Source: Archangium sp. (lineage in GTDB: Bacteria > Myxococcota > Myxococcia > Myxococcales > Myxococcaceae). Taken from it: 64,000 nucleotides of DNA. Positions 8,684-17,684 of the stretch are shown here, piece after piece (positions within the stretch are counted from its first letter, which is position 1; each line of letters begins with the position of its first letter). The notes below the pieces were generated by a model. It saw nothing but the letters and a program-made list of their open reading frames with translations. It ran no database searches and was not told the DNA's origin. A program made the translations under genes and the position numbers. The DNA lies in contig JAUYRZ010000116.1 of NCBI GenBank assembly GCA_030695565.1, positions 1 through 64,000 on the forward strand, given 5' to 3'.

Positions 8684-9415
8684 TCAGCTGCCGCGCTTTT
8701 TCACCGCGCCCGACTTGTCGACGACGGTGCCTTCCGGGAGCTTCGCTTCGACCTTTTCGCGAAAGCCCTGCACGGTGAAGCCGGTCTCGATCAGCGTGGC
8801 GAAACACGCGGTCTGCACGCGTTTGGCCGTCTCGTCGGCGGTCAGCAGGGTGAGCAACGGCTCGCGCGCCGGCTCGTACTTCAAGCTCGCCAGCGTCTTG
8901 AGCGCCGCCATCTTCACGTCGTCCGACATGTCGTGGAGGAAGGGCACCAGCACCGGGCCCACGCGTTCGTCCTGCTTCCCCTCGAGGAAGCGGATGAGCA
9001 CCTCTTTCTTCTCGGGATCGCGGGTGTAGTTGGCGCCGAGCCGCTGAAGCTCGTCGGTGACCACCGCCATCACCTCGTCGGGGTTGAGCACCGTGTCGAG
9101 GATCTTGAGCGCCCAGCTCGACGCCGCATCGCTGCGGGTGAGGAAGGCCTTCACCGGGGGCACGGCGTCCTTCTCCAGATCGCAGATCGCCTCGAAGACG
9201 TGCTGCTTCTCTTCGGCGTCGGTGGTCTGCGGGTCGACCGCGAAGGTGAAACGGTTCATCAGCACCGGCACCGCGTCGGGGTGCTTGAGCTCGGCCAGCT
9301 GCTGGAGCGCCTTCTGCCGGGTGGCCGCGTCGCCGTATTTTTGCGTCGCCTTCGCCTTGAGGCGCTGCGCCTTGTCAGCCGGAGTACCGCCACCGAAGAA
9401 ATCGAGCAGGCCCAT
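8684..9415 (-). CDS. HEAT-repeat protein
   Basis: 243 residues, almost all helical, with repeated HEAT-like units: ALQQLAELKHPDAVPVLMNRF, a middle pair, and DDVKMAALKTLASLKYEPAREPLLTLL. The start MGLLDFFGGGTPADKAQRLKAKA is typical of soluble HEAT proteins of myxobacteria; there is no signal peptide or membrane segment. HEAT solenoids are protein-binding scaffolds; the partner is not evident from the neighbours. Confidence 0.8.
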   Translation of the reverse strand: MGLLDFFGGGTPADKAQRLKAKATQKYGDAATRQKALQQLAELKHPDAVPVLMNRFTFAVDPQTTDAEEKQHVFEAICDLEKDAVPPVKAFLTRSDAASSWALKILDTVLNPDEVMAVVTDELQRLGANYTRDPEKKEVLIRFLEGKQDERVGPVLVPFLHDMSDDVKMAALKTLASLKYEPAREPLLTLLTADETAKRVQTACFATLIETGFTVQGFREKVEAKLPEGTVVDKSGAVKKRGS

Positions 9416-9460
9416 ATCGAGGTCGCCTTACCAGTCCGTGTTTGAGTTCGGAGCTAAAGA

Positions 9461-10399
9461 TTACAGGGTCAACTTCGCCCGCACATCGCCGTGGTAGTGC
9501 TTGTCGAGCGTGTGCACGGCCTTGCGGGCGGTGTCGTCGAGGTGCTCCGGCAGCTTCACCATCACTACCAGGAAGAAGTCGCCCGCCGGTGCGCCCCTCA
9601 TGCCGGGAACACCCTTGCCCCGCAGGCGCAGCTTGGTGCCCGACTGGGTTCCGGGTTTGAGGGTGACGGTCACCGAGCCGCCGAAGACAGGCACGTGGAC
9701 TTCGCCGCCCAGCGCCGCTTCGCCCACCGTCACCGGCAGGTCGAGAAAGAGGTCTTGCCCCTCGCGGCGCACCAACGGGTGCTCGGCGACGGTCAGTTCC
9801 AGAAAGAGATCTCCCGGAGGGCCGCCGCGATCACCGGGTTCTCCCTGGCCGCTCAACCTGATCTTCGAGCCCGTCTCCACGCCCTGGGGGATCTTCACCG
9901 AGAGGCGTTTGCCGTTGAGGGAGATCTGCCGCTCGGCGCCCAGCACTGCGTCCATCAAGGTCACGTCGAGCGAGGCCTGCACGTCGCCGCCCGCGCGTGG
10001 CCCCGCAGGGCGTCTGGCACCACCGCGGCGCTGTTGCCCGAACATCTCGGAGAGGATCGACTCGAAGTCGACCCCCGCGCCCTCAGCGCTGAAGCCACCG
10101 GGGAACCCGCCGCCGGGTGTCCGGCCGCCGCTCCGGTACGCTCGGAACTGCTCGGCCTTGGCTTCATCCCAACCGAGCTTCGCGGCGTCCTCCCCGAACT
10201 CGTCGTACATCCGGCGCTTCTTCGGGTCGGACAGCACCTCGAACGCCTCGTTGAGCGCCTTGAACTTTTCCTCGGCCTGCTTGTCCCCCGGGTTGTGATC
10301 CGGGTGGTACTGCTTGGCCAACTTGCGATAGGCCTTCTTGACCTCGTCGGCTGTTGCGCCGCGAGCGACACTGAGCCGCTGGTAGAAATCCTGCACCAT
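9461..10399 (-). CDS. CbpA-like DnaJ co-chaperone (no zinc finger)
   Basis: 312 residues from ATG at 10399. The J domain is at 3-70 with HPD at 32-34 (KQYHPDHNP), followed by a Gly/Phe-rich linker (about 90-130) and two C-terminal substrate-binding barrels (DVTLMDAVLGAERQI, PQGVETGSKIRLSGQGEPG, LFLELTVAEHPLVRREG). The CxxCxGxG zinc region of true DnaJ is absent, so this is a type II / CbpA-like partner of DnaK. Its start codon overlaps that of the divergent gene at 10398. Confidence 0.9.
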   Translation of the reverse strand: MVQDFYQRLSVARGATADEVKKAYRKLAKQYHPDHNPGDKQAEEKFKALNEAFEVLSDPKKRRMYDEFGEDAAKLGWDEAKAEQFRAYRSGGRTPGGGFPGGFSAEGAGVDFESILSEMFGQQRRGGARRPAGPRAGGDVQASLDVTLMDAVLGAERQISLNGKRLSVKIPQGVETGSKIRLSGQGEPGDRGGPPGDLFLELTVAEHPLVRREGQDLFLDLPVTVGEAALGGEVHVPVFGGSVTVTLKPGTQSGTKLRLRGKGVPGMRGAPAGDFFLVVMVKLPEHLDDTARKAVHTLDKHYHGDVRAKLTL

Positions 10400-11075
10400 G
10401 ATCGTGCCGCACACTAACCATCTGTTCGGTCTGCGCCACTGGGCAATTGCCCTGTCTCTCCATGCGTTTGTGGCGGCCGCCCAACCTGCAACCCGGGTGA
10501 TCGATCGCGCCGTCGCGTCGATCGAAGGCAAGGTGATCGCGTTCTCGCAGCTGCAGTTCGAGGCGCGCGTGTTGCTGGTCTCGGCGGGTGGGGTGCAGGC
10601 CGCTTTTGCGCCGCTCGATCAAGAAGTGCTGCAGGCGAGCCTCCAGGCGGTGGTCGATCAACGCCTCGCCCTGCTGGAGGCCGACAAGCTCGAGGCCTAC
10701 CCCCTCGAGCCCGGTGAACTGGAGCGGGCCATCGCCTCATTCCGGGCCCGTTTCGAGAGCGAGCAACGGTTCGCCGAGTTCCTTGATGCCCATGAAGCCG
10801 AACTCAACGATCTGGCCGAGGTGCTGCGGCGGTCTCTGCGGGCCTCCCGCGCGCTGGAAGGCAAGCTGCGGCTGCGCGCGCAGGTCAGTGAAAGTGAAGC
10901 CAAAGCCTGGCGCACCTCACACCCGGAGCTCCAGGAGGTGCCGGTCGAGAAGGTGAGAGCGATGCTGGTGCAGCAGCGTTTTGGAGAGCTGGTGAAGAAG
11001 GAGCTCTCTGATCGACGGCGCCAGGTCGACGTGCGCCTGCTGGGGCCGTTTGCGCCGAGGCAGGGTGGGCCGTGA
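10398..11075 (+). CDS. Exported SurA-N-like protein
   Basis: 225 residues. A signal-peptide-like segment (HWAIALSLHAFVAAAQPA, about residues 13-30) leads into RVIDRAVASIEGKVIAFSQLQFEARV, which resembles the N-terminal chaperone region of SurA/parvulin-type foldases. The rest is helical (LEQ/ELERAIASFRARFES). No rotamase domain follows, so if related to SurA it keeps only the substrate-binding part. The ATG overlaps the divergent dnaJ-like start by two bases, leaving no ribosome binding site outside the neighbour. It ends in GTGA, overlapping rimI. Confidence 0.7.
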   Translation: MIVPHTNHLFGLRHWAIALSLHAFVAAAQPATRVIDRAVASIEGKVIAFSQLQFEARVLLVSAGGVQAAFAPLDQEVLQASLQAVVDQRLALLEADKLEAYPLEPGELERAIASFRARFESEQRFAEFLDAHEAELNDLAEVLRRSLRASRALEGKLRLRAQVSESEAKAWRTSHPELQEVPVEKVRAMLVQQRFGELVKKELSDRRRQVDVRLLGPFAPRQGGP

Positions 11076-11539
11076 GAGAATTGGCTCCCGACGTACGCCT
11101 GCGAAAGATGGCGTTGTCCGATCTCCCTGCCGTGATGGCCATCGAACACCAGGCGTTTTCGAACCCCTGGTCGACCGAGATGGTGCGCAAGGAGCTCAGC
11201 CAGGACTGGTCGACGGTGCTGGTGGTGGAAGAAGCGACGCCCGCCGGCTGGCAGCTGCGCGCGTTCGCCATCTTCTGGCTGGTCGCCGACGAAGTGCACG
11301 TCTTGAACGTGGCCACCGATGGCGCGGTGCGACGCCGGGGCTTCGGCCGGCAGGTGATGGAGGCGGTGTTGGCGACGGGCAAGACCCAGAAATGCCGCCT
11401 GGCCACCCTCGAGGTGCGCCGCAGCAACGAAGCGGCGCTCGCTTTGTACGGTTCGTTGGGGTTCCGAGCCGTGGGGATGCGCCCGAGCTACTACCAGGAC
11501 AACAAAGAAGACGCGGTCATCATGATTCTCGACCTCTAA
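11072..11539 (+). CDS. rimI: Ribosomal protein S18-alanine N-acetyltransferase RimI
   Basis: 155 residues, GTG start in a 4-nt overlap (GTGA) with the upstream gene. A single GNAT domain: EHQAFSNPWS near the N-terminus (typical of RimI), the acetyl-CoA loop VRRRGFGRQVM (about residues 88-98), and LEVRRSNEAALALYGSLGF at the end. RimI acetylates the N-terminal Ala of ribosomal protein S18. Its place directly upstream of rpsL suits a translation role, though an independent promoter for rpsL follows. Confidence 0.88.
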   Translation: MRELAPDVRLRKMALSDLPAVMAIEHQAFSNPWSTEMVRKELSQDWSTVLVVEEATPAGWQLRAFAIFWLVADEVHVLNVATDGAVRRRGFGRQVMEAVLATGKTQKCRLATLEVRRSNEAALALYGSLGFRAVGMRPSYYQDNKEDAVIMILDL

Positions 11540-11552
11540 ACACCGTGATCGC

Positions 11553-11581
11553 TTGACACTCTGAATTCCTGCCTGTAAGCG
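11553..11581 (+). promoter_or_regulatory. Putative sigma-70 promoter of the str operon
   Basis: TTGACA at 11553-11558 is a perfect -35 box; TAAGCG at 11576-11581 is a weak -10, with a 17-nt spacer. It lies about 40 nt before the rpsL start and after rimI. Assigned from sequence only. Confidence 0.55.
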
Positions 11582-11620
11582 GGCCGCCCTTTCCAGTCTT
11601 CCAGCAGCTTCAAGGACGCA

Positions 11621-11992
11621 ATGCCGACCATCAATCAGCTCATCCGTAAGGGCCGTGAGCAGCTCAAGTACAAGTCGAAGAGCCCCGCCCTCAAGTCGAA
11701 CCCGCAGAAGCGCGGCGTTTGCACGCGCGTGTACACCACGACCCCCAAGAAGCCGAACTCGGCTCTCCGTAAGGTCGCTCGTGTGCGCCTGACCAACGGA
11801 GTCGAGGTCACCTCGTACATCCCGGGCGTCGGTCACAACCTGCAGGAGCACTCCGTGGTGCTCATCCGCGGCGGCCGCGTCAAGGATCTCCCCGGCGTTC
11901 GCTACCACATCATCCGCGGCACTCTCGACTCCGTCGGCGTGCAGGGCCGCAAGCAGTCGCGCTCGAAGTACGGCGCGAAGCGTCCCCAGTAA
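11621..11992 (+). CDS. rpsL: 30S ribosomal protein S12
   Basis: 123 residues, normal bacterial length. The decoding-centre loop [12 protein letters not shown] keeps the Lys whose substitution gives streptomycin resistance in other bacteria, so the allele looks wild type. [18 protein letters not shown] is the second conserved loop. It opens the str operon, with an AAGGA-type ribosome binding site just upstream and rpsG 25 nt downstream. Confidence 0.98.
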   Translation: MPTINQLIRKGREQLKYKSKSPALKSNPQKRGVCTRVYTTTPKKPNSALRKVARVRLTNGVEVTSYIPGVGHNLQEHSVVLIRGGRVKDLPGVRYHIIRGTLDSVGVQGRKQSRSKYGAKRPQ

Positions 11993-12017
11993 CCAACCTT
12001 TCTAAGCGAGAACGACC

Positions 12018-12488
12018 ATGCCGCGTCGCCGAGTACCCAATAAGCGAAAGATCAACCCCGATCCGAAGTTCCAGGATCGCCTGGTTGCGAAGTTCATGAA
12101 CGACCTCATGCGGAAGGGCAAGAAGTCGACCGCTGAACAGGTCGTCTACGGCGCCTTCGCGCTGATCGAGGAGCGGGCGAAGGAAGAGCCCCTCAAGGTC
12201 TTCAAGAAGGCCCTCGACAACGTCAAGCCCACCCTCGAGGTGAAGAGCCGCCGGGTCGGTGGCGCCACCTACCAGGTGCCCGTCGAGGTCCGTCAGGATC
12301 GCCGCGTGGCGCTCGGCATGCGGTGGATCATCTCGTACGGCAAGAGCCGCGGCGAGAAGACCATGATGGAGAAGCTGGCGGGCGAGATCATGGACGCCGC
12401 CAACAACCGTGGCAACGCGGTCAAGAAGCGCGAAGACACGCACAAGATGGCCGAGGCCAACAAGGCCTTCGCTCACTATCGCTGGTAA
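12018..12488 (+). CDS. rpsG: 30S ribosomal protein S7
   Basis: 156 residues, full length. [18 protein letters not shown] is the family start, and the RNA-binding core ([17 protein letters not shown]) and C-terminus (NKAFAHYRW) are intact. It nucleates assembly of the 30S head by binding the 3' domain of 16S rRNA. A strong terminator follows within 21 nt, separating it from fusA. Confidence 0.98.
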   Translation: MPRRRVPNKRKINPDPKFQDRLVAKFMNDLMRKGKKSTAEQVVYGAFALIEERAKEEPLKVFKKALDNVKPTLEVKSRRVGGATYQVPVEVRQDRRVALGMRWIISYGKSRGEKTMMEKLAGEIMDAANNRGNAVKKREDTHKMAEANKAFAHYRW

Positions 12489-12508
12489 TCACCTCGCGGT
12501 GATTCTCG

Positions 12509-12541
12509 AAAGGCCTCGGGCGATTCGCTCGGGGCCTTTTT
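12509..12541 (+). terminator. Rho-independent terminator after rpsG
   Basis: AAAGGCC at 12509-12515 pairs with GGCCTTT at the far end, and the intervening TCGGGCGA pairs with TCGCTCGG (including G-T wobbles), giving a long stem followed by five Ts. It divides rpsL-rpsG from fusA, so fusA needs read-through or its own promoter. Confidence 0.8.
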
Positions 12542-12581
12542 GCTTTCCGATACCCCTTCAAACCTCTTAAGGCGCGCGCCC

Positions 12582-14675
12582 ATGCCTCGCGACACATCAC
12601 TCGACCGGTACCGCAACATCGGGATCATGGCCCACATCGATGCGGGCAAGACCACCACCACCGAGCGCATTCTCTTCTACGCCGGCGCCATTCACCGCAT
12701 GGGTGACGTCGACGACGGCAACACCACCACCGACTGGATGCCGCAGGAGCGCGAACGTGGCATCACCATCACCGCGGCCGCCATCACGTGCTTCTGGGAG
12801 CGCAGCGGGCAGAAGTACCGCATCAACCTGATCGACACCCCAGGGCACGTCGACTTCACCATCGAGGTCGAACGATCGTTGCGCGTGCTCGATGGGGCCG
12901 TGGCCGTGTTCGACGGAAAGAACGGCGTCGAGCCGCAGTCCGAGACCGTCTGGCGCCAGGCCGACAAGTACAAGGTTCCCCGCATCTGCTTCATCAACAA
13001 GATGGACAGCACGGGCGCCGACTTCGACATGTCTGTCGCCTCGATCCGCGAGCGGCTGGGGGCCACCCCCCTGGTGCTGCAGCTGCCGCTGGGCCGTGAA
13101 GAATCGCTCAAGGGCGTCATCGACCTGGTGCGGATGAAGGCGATCGTCTTCACCGACAGCGACAAGGGCAGCAACTTCGAGGTCGTCGAGATCCCCGAGG
13201 ACTCCGTCGAGGCTTCGCAGAAGGCCCGCACCGCGCTGGTGGAGGCGGCCAGCGAGCTCGATGACAAGCTGATGGAGAAGTACCTGGAGAACGAGGGCAG
13301 GGACATCACGGAGGCCGAGCTGCGCGCGGTGATCCGCCGGGGCACCATCGCCCTCAAGGTGTTCCCCGTGCTCTGTGGCTCTTCCAAGCAGCACCGCGGG
13401 GTGCAGCCGCTGCTCGACGCGGTGGTCGACTACCTGCCCGCGCCGATCGACGTGCCGCCCATGGTGGCCCTCGACAAGAACGGCAAAGAAGTGACCTGCG
13501 AGACGAAAGACGACGCGCCCTTTGCCGCGCTCGCGTTCAAGATCATGAACGACTCGTTCGGCACGCTCACGTTCATCCGCGTGTATTCGGGGCGGCTCGA
13601 GTCGGGCACCGCGGTGTGGAACACGGCGAAGAAGAAGCGCGAGCGGGTCGGGCGCCTGGTGCAGATGCGCGCCGACAAACGCGACGAGATTCAAGAGTGC
13701 CTCGCCGGCGACATCTGCGCGATCGTCGGCCTCAAGCTGGCCACCACCGGCGACACGCTCTGCGTCGAGGCGAACCAGGTCTTGCTCGAGAAGATCGAGT
13801 TCCCCGAGCCGGTCATTCAACTCGCCCTCGAGCCGCGCAGCACCGAAGACGCCGACAAGCTGGTGCAGGCGCTGGCCAAGCTCGCGGTCGAAGACCCCAG
13901 CTTCAGGGTGCGCACCGACGAAGAGACCGGGCAGACCATCATCGCCGGCATGGGCGAGCTCCACCTGGAGATCATCGTCGACCGGCTCAAGCGCGAGCAC
14001 AAGGTCGAGGCCCGGGTGGGCAAGCCCCAGGTGGCCTACCGCGAGACCATCACCAAGGTGGCCGAGCAGGAGCACCGCCTCGAGCGCATCATCGGCGGCA
14101 AGAATCAGTTCGCGCACCTCAAGCTGCGGGTCAGCCCCCTCGAGAAGGGCGCCGGCTTTCAGTACAAGAACCTCGCCTCCGAACAGCAGATCCCCAAGGA
14201 GTTCTGGCCGGCCATCGAAGGCGGCGTGACCTCTGGGTTGGGGCGGGGTGTGGTGGCCAGCTACCCCATCATCGACGTGAAGGTCGAAGTCGTGGGCGGC
14301 TCGTTCAGCGAGCAGGACTCGGACGAGGTCGCCTTTCAGATCGCGGCGGCCATGGCCTTCAACGAGGCCTGTAAATCGGCCTCGCCCGTGCTTCTCGAGC
14401 CGATGATGAAGGTCGAGATCATCGTGCCCGCCGACAACCTCGGCAGCGTGATCGGTGACGTCAACGCACGCCGGGGCAACATCAAGGGCATGACCCAGCG
14501 CACGATCTACCAGGTGATCGAGGCCGAAGTGCCGCTCGCCGAGATGTTCGGCTACGTCGATTCGCTGCGCAGCCTCACCAATGGGCGTGGCAGCTACAGC
14601 ATGCAGTTCGGTAACTACGCCCACATCCCCGCGAACGTGCTCCAGCCGCTGCTGCTGCGGCTCCGCGGGTACTGA
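12582..14675 (+). CDS. fusA: Elongation factor G
   Basis: 697 residues from ATG at 12582, a typical EF-G length. The GTPase motifs are complete: [10 protein letters not shown] (G1), ERGITIT (G2 region), DTPGHVDF (G3), NKMD (G4). Domains II-V follow, with VAYRETI and the C-terminal [16 protein letters not shown]. It drives translocation on the ribosome. The switch I sequence ([16 protein letters not shown]) differs from the usual EF-G form (G-x-x-H-x-G-x-x-x-x-D) and recalls the VDDG-type switch of spd/EF-G2-like subfamilies, so the exact EF-G class is open. No tuf gene follows. Confidence 0.93.
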   Translation: MPRDTSLDRYRNIGIMAHIDAGKTTTTERILFYAGAIHRMGDVDDGNTTTDWMPQERERGITITAAAITCFWERSGQKYRINLIDTPGHVDFTIEVERSLRVLDGAVAVFDGKNGVEPQSETVWRQADKYKVPRICFINKMDSTGADFDMSVASIRERLGATPLVLQLPLGREESLKGVIDLVRMKAIVFTDSDKGSNFEVVEIPEDSVEASQKARTALVEAASELDDKLMEKYLENEGRDITEAELRAVIRRGTIALKVFPVLCGSSKQHRGVQPLLDAVVDYLPAPIDVPPMVALDKNGKEVTCETKDDAPFAALAFKIMNDSFGTLTFIRVYSGRLESGTAVWNTAKKKRERVGRLVQMRADKRDEIQECLAGDICAIVGLKLATTGDTLCVEANQVLLEKIEFPEPVIQLALEPRSTEDADKLVQALAKLAVEDPSFRVRTDEETGQTIIAGMGELHLEIIVDRLKREHKVEARVGKPQVAYRETITKVAEQEHRLERIIGGKNQFAHLKLRVSPLEKGAGFQYKNLASEQQIPKEFWPAIEGGVTSGLGRGVVASYPIIDVKVEVVGGSFSEQDSDEVAFQIAAAMAFNEACKSASPVLLEPMMKVEIIVPADNLGSVIGDVNARRGNIKGMTQRTIYQVIEAEVPLAEMFGYVDSLRSLTNGRGSYSMQFGNYAHIPANVLQPLLLRLRGY

Positions 14676-14732
14676 AAATAGCAGTCTGATTTCAAATGGT
14701 TGCGGCGTGTCAGGAAATTAATCAGGGAGTAC

Positions 14733-14762
14733 TTGACGTTACGAGAACTTCCGCCGTATACG
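14733..14762 (+). promoter_or_regulatory. Putative sigma-70 promoter of the S10 operon
   Basis: TTGACG (14733-14738), an 18-nt spacer, then TATACG (14757-14762), each close to consensus. It sits in the 199-nt gap between fusA and rpsJ and leaves a leader of about 105 nt. The gap is richer in A/T than its surroundings, as expected for a strong promoter region. No other gene was found in it. Confidence 0.65.
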
Positions 14763-14874
14763 CGCCGCCGTCTTCGTCTTCGCCGTAACCCAGCTCTGTG
14801 AAAACCAGGAACATCGGGTCGTAACAAGCCGTTCGGCGTTGTGTTGGTAGTCGCAAACAAAGGATCAACTGAGC

Positions 14875-15186
14875 ATGGCGACAACACAGAAAATCCGGAT
14901 TCGTCTGAAGGCGTACGACTCGAAGCTCCTGGATCAGAGCGCTACCGAGATCGTCGAAACCGCCAAGCGTACTGGCGCACGCGTCTCCGGCCCCATTCCC
15001 CTTCCCACGCGCATCAACCGTTTCACGGTGCTGCGTTCACCCCACGTCGACAAGAAGAGCCGAGAGCAGTTCGAGATCCGCACGCACAAGCGGCTCCTCG
15101 ACATTCTCGAGCCCACTCAGCAGACGCTCGACGCGCTCATGAAGCTCGACCTGTCGGCTGGTGTCGACGTCGAAATCAAGAGCTGA
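14875..15186 (+). CDS. rpsJ: 30S ribosomal protein S10
   Basis: 103 residues with the family core intact ([52 protein letters not shown]). S10 sits in the 30S head and is also NusE in antitermination. It opens the S10 operon. The following gene is rplD, not rplC: the 11-nt gap leaves no room for L3. Confidence 0.98.
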   Translation: MATTQKIRIRLKAYDSKLLDQSATEIVETAKRTGARVSGPIPLPTRINRFTVLRSPHVDKKSREQFEIRTHKRLLDILEPTQQTLDALMKLDLSAGVDVEIKS

Positions 15187-15197
15187 GGACAACGACC

Positions 15198-15845
15198 ATG
15201 GCCAAGTTCGACGTCGTTGATTTGTCCAACAAGAAGGTCTCCGAGATTGAACTCTCGGATGACGTGTTCGGCACCAAGCCCAACGCTCACCTTCTTTATG
15301 AAGCTGCGAAGATGCAGCACATCAATCGCCGCGCCGGTACGGTCGCGGTGAAGAACAGCTCCCTCGTCTCCGGCGGCGGTAAGAAGCCCTGGAAGCAGAA
15401 GGGCACCGGCCGTGCGCGCCAGGGTTCGACCCGCGCTTCGCACTGGGTCGGCGGCGGCAAGGCGATGGGCCCCAAGCAGCGTGACTACACGTACCGCCCG
15501 CCCCGTGGCGTGCGTCGTGCGGCACTCTCTTCGGCGCTGTCGCTGCGCGCTGGCGAGAAGAAGATCATCTTCATCGACGCGTTTCCCTCCGACGGCAAGT
15601 CGAAGAAGGCGTACGAGTCGCTCACCAAGGGCCTCAAGCTCGCGAACGCGCTCATCGTCGATGAGAAGAAGAACGCGAAGCTCCACCTGGCCGTCCGCAA
15701 CATGGAGAAGTTCGACGTGATCGCCCCTGAGGGTATCAACGTCGAGTCCGTGCTGCGTCGCCAGACCCTGGTGCTCACTGTCGCGGCTGCCAAGGCCATT
15801 GCCGAGGCGTTGCTCAAGCCCCGCGGCTCCAAGGCGAAGGAATAA
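15198..15845 (+). CDS. rplD: 50S ribosomal protein L4
   Basis: 215 residues from ATG at 15198. The long tentacle that lines the exit tunnel is present (KKPWKQKGTGRARQGSTRASHWVGGGKAMGPKQRDYTYRPPRGVRR, given here as positions about 60-105). L4 is the autoregulator of the S10 operon in E. coli; a comparable leader target cannot be judged here. It directly follows rpsJ, an arrangement that lacks rplC. Confidence 0.97.
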   Translation: MAKFDVVDLSNKKVSEIELSDDVFGTKPNAHLLYEAAKMQHINRRAGTVAVKNSSLVSGGGKKPWKQKGTGRARQGSTRASHWVGGGKAMGPKQRDYTYRPPRGVRRAALSSALSLRAGEKKIIFIDAFPSDGKSKKAYESLTKGLKLANALIVDEKKNAKLHLAVRNMEKFDVIAPEGINVESVLRRQTLVLTVAAAKAIAEALLKPRGSKAKE

Positions 15846-15850
15846 CGACC

Positions 15851-16144
15851 ATGGATCTCAACACTGTCATCAAAGGTCCGTTGATCACCGAGAAGCTCGA
15901 CAAGGCTCGGGAGTCACAGCGCCAGTACTCGTTCTTGGTCGACCGCAAGGCCACGAAGCACGACGTTCAGCGCGCCGTCGCCTCGCAGTTCAAGGTCACC
16001 GTGCTCGACGTTCGCACGCTGATCATGCGCGGCAAGGTCAAGCGCGTCGGCCAGTCGATGGGTAAGCGCTCGAACTTCAAGAAGGCGTTCGTCACTCTGA
16101 AAGAGGGCGACAAGATCGAGCTGTTTGAGGGAGGTACCGTCTAA
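15851..16144 (+). CDS. rplW: 50S ribosomal protein L23
   Basis: 97 residues, normal length. It begins [16 protein letters not shown] and keeps the [16 protein letters not shown] core and the flexible loop. L23 lies at the tunnel exit and docks trigger factor and SRP. Its stop overlaps the rplB start (TAATG), so the two are coupled. Confidence 0.97.
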   Translation: MDLNTVIKGPLITEKLDKARESQRQYSFLVDRKATKHDVQRAVASQFKVTVLDVRTLIMRGKVKRVGQSMGKRSNFKKAFVTLKEGDKIELFEGGTV

Positions 16145-16986
16145 TGGGTGTCAAATCTTTCAAGCCGACGTCTGCTGCACGTCGCCTGATGACGGTCTCC
16201 GACTTCGCGGAGATCACTCACGACGTCCCCGAGAAGAGCCTCACGAGCGCGATGAAGCGCTCGGGTGGCCGCAACGGTGACGGTCACATCACCCGTCGTC
16301 ACCAGGGTGGTGGTCACAAGCGCCGCTACCGCACCATCGACTTCAAGCGGAACAAGGACGGCGTTCCCGGCAAGGTCTTCTCTGTCGAGTACGACCCGAA
16401 CCGCACCGCCAACATCGCCCTCCTGCACTACGCAGACGGCGAGAAGCGCTACATCCTCGCCCCGGTGGGCCTGGCTGTCGGCGACACCCTGTTCTCGGGC
16501 GCGCAGGTCGACATCCGCCCTGGCAACACGCTCCCGCTCCAGAACATCCCGATCGGCACCGTGATCCACAACGTCGAGCTCAAGCCCGGCCGCGGTGGCC
16601 AGCTGATTCGCTCGGCGGGCAGCTGGGGCCAGCTGATGGCCAAAGAAGGGGACTACGCGCAGGTGCGTTTCCCTTCCGGCATGGTTCGCAAGATCCTGAT
16701 CGTCTGCCGCGCCACCATCGGCCAGCTCGGCAACATCGACCACGAAATCATCACCATCGGTAAGGCCGGTAAGAGCCGTTGGCTCGGTATCCGCCCGACC
16801 GTTCGTGGTCTCGCGATGAACCCCGTCGACCACCCTCACGGTGGTGGCGAAGGCAAGTCTGGCCAAGGCAACCCGCACCCTGTTTCGCCCTGGGGCAAGA
16901 AGACCAAGGGCATGACCACGCGCAAGAACAAGCGCACCGACAAATTCGTCGTCACCCCGCGCCGTCAAGGCGTGCGTAGCCAGTAA
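16144..16986 (+). CDS. rplB: 50S ribosomal protein L2
   Basis: 280 residues, full length. [12 protein letters not shown] opens it; the catalytic-site loop [20 protein letters not shown] carries the conserved His thought to matter for peptidyl transfer, and [18 protein letters not shown] closes it. It binds 23S rRNA near the peptidyl transferase centre. Confidence 0.98.
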   Translation: MGVKSFKPTSAARRLMTVSDFAEITHDVPEKSLTSAMKRSGGRNGDGHITRRHQGGGHKRRYRTIDFKRNKDGVPGKVFSVEYDPNRTANIALLHYADGEKRYILAPVGLAVGDTLFSGAQVDIRPGNTLPLQNIPIGTVIHNVELKPGRGGQLIRSAGSWGQLMAKEGDYAQVRFPSGMVRKILIVCRATIGQLGNIDHEIITIGKAGKSRWLGIRPTVRGLAMNPVDHPHGGGEGKSGQGNPHPVSPWGKKTKGMTTRKNKRTDKFVVTPRRQGVRSQ

Positions 16987-17006
16987 CGAAAGGAGCTACT
17001 TCAAAC

Positions 17007-17300
17007 ATGGCTCGCTCAACCTGGAAGGGTCCCTTCGTCGACATCAGCCTCAGCAAGAAGCTCGATGCGATGAACAAGGGCAACAAGAAGTCGGTCATCA
17101 AGACCTGGTCGCGACGTTCGACCATCATCCCCGAGATGGTGGGACACACGTTCGCGGTTCACAACGGTCGCAAGTTCATCCCCGTGTACGTCACCGAGAA
17201 CATGGTCGGTCACAAGCTCGGTGAGTTCTCGCCGACGCGCACGTTCAGTGGGCACAGCGCCGAGAAGAAGGCCGCTCCGGCCCCTGGTAAGAAGGGTTAA
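17007..17300 (+). CDS. rpsS: 30S ribosomal protein S19
   Basis: 97 residues. The core ([48 protein letters not shown]) is standard; a short Ala/Pro/Lys tail ([11 protein letters not shown]) is added. GAAAGGAG lies upstream as a good ribosome binding site. S19 contacts S13 in the 30S head. Confidence 0.97.
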   Translation: MARSTWKGPFVDISLSKKLDAMNKGNKKSVIKTWSRRSTIIPEMVGHTFAVHNGRKFIPVYVTENMVGHKLGEFSPTRTFSGHSAEKKAAPAPGKKG

Positions 17301-17303
17301 CCG

Positions 17304-17660
17304 ATGGAATCCTCAGCTCACCTCCGTCACCTGCGTATGGCCCCCCGGAAGATCTCGGTGGTCGTCGCCCTCGTTCGCGGCATGCCGGTGGCGAAAGCCA
17401 TCAACACGCTGCAGTTTACTCGCCGGGCCGCTGCCGCTCCGGTAAAGAAACTGATCGAGAGCGCCATGGCGAATGCGACCGACCTGTCAAAGGGTTCGGT
17501 CGACATCGACAAGCTCTGGGTCAAGACCATCTCGGTCGACCAGGGTCCTACCGGCCGTCGGTACATGCCCCGCGCAATGGGTCGCGCGACGCGCATCAAC
17601 AAGAAGACCAGCCACATCCACGTCGTGCTGTCTGACGCGTCGTTGAAGGCCAAGAAGTAA
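17304..17660 (+). CDS. rplV: 50S ribosomal protein L22
   Basis: 118 residues. LRMAPRKISVVVALVRG and the tunnel-lining hairpin (GPTGRRYMPRAMGRATRINKKTSHI, positions about 83-107) are intact. It forms part of the exit-tunnel constriction where macrolides bind in other species. It starts 3 nt after rpsS. Confidence 0.97.
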   Translation: MESSAHLRHLRMAPRKISVVVALVRGMPVAKAINTLQFTRRAAAAPVKKLIESAMANATDLSKGSVDIDKLWVKTISVDQGPTGRRYMPRAMGRATRINKKTSHIHVVLSDASLKAKK

Positions 17661-17684
17661 CCAAACTTTCGAAGGAGCTACACC

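Noticed and set aside
7268-9445. 725-codon plus-strand frame
   Set aside because: Opposite the Cys-rich lipoprotein and HEAT genes; Arg/Ala/Gly shadow composition.
12597-14624. 675-codon minus-strand frame opposite fusA
   Set aside because: Shadow of EF-G; His/Asp/Val-rich with no recognisable domain.
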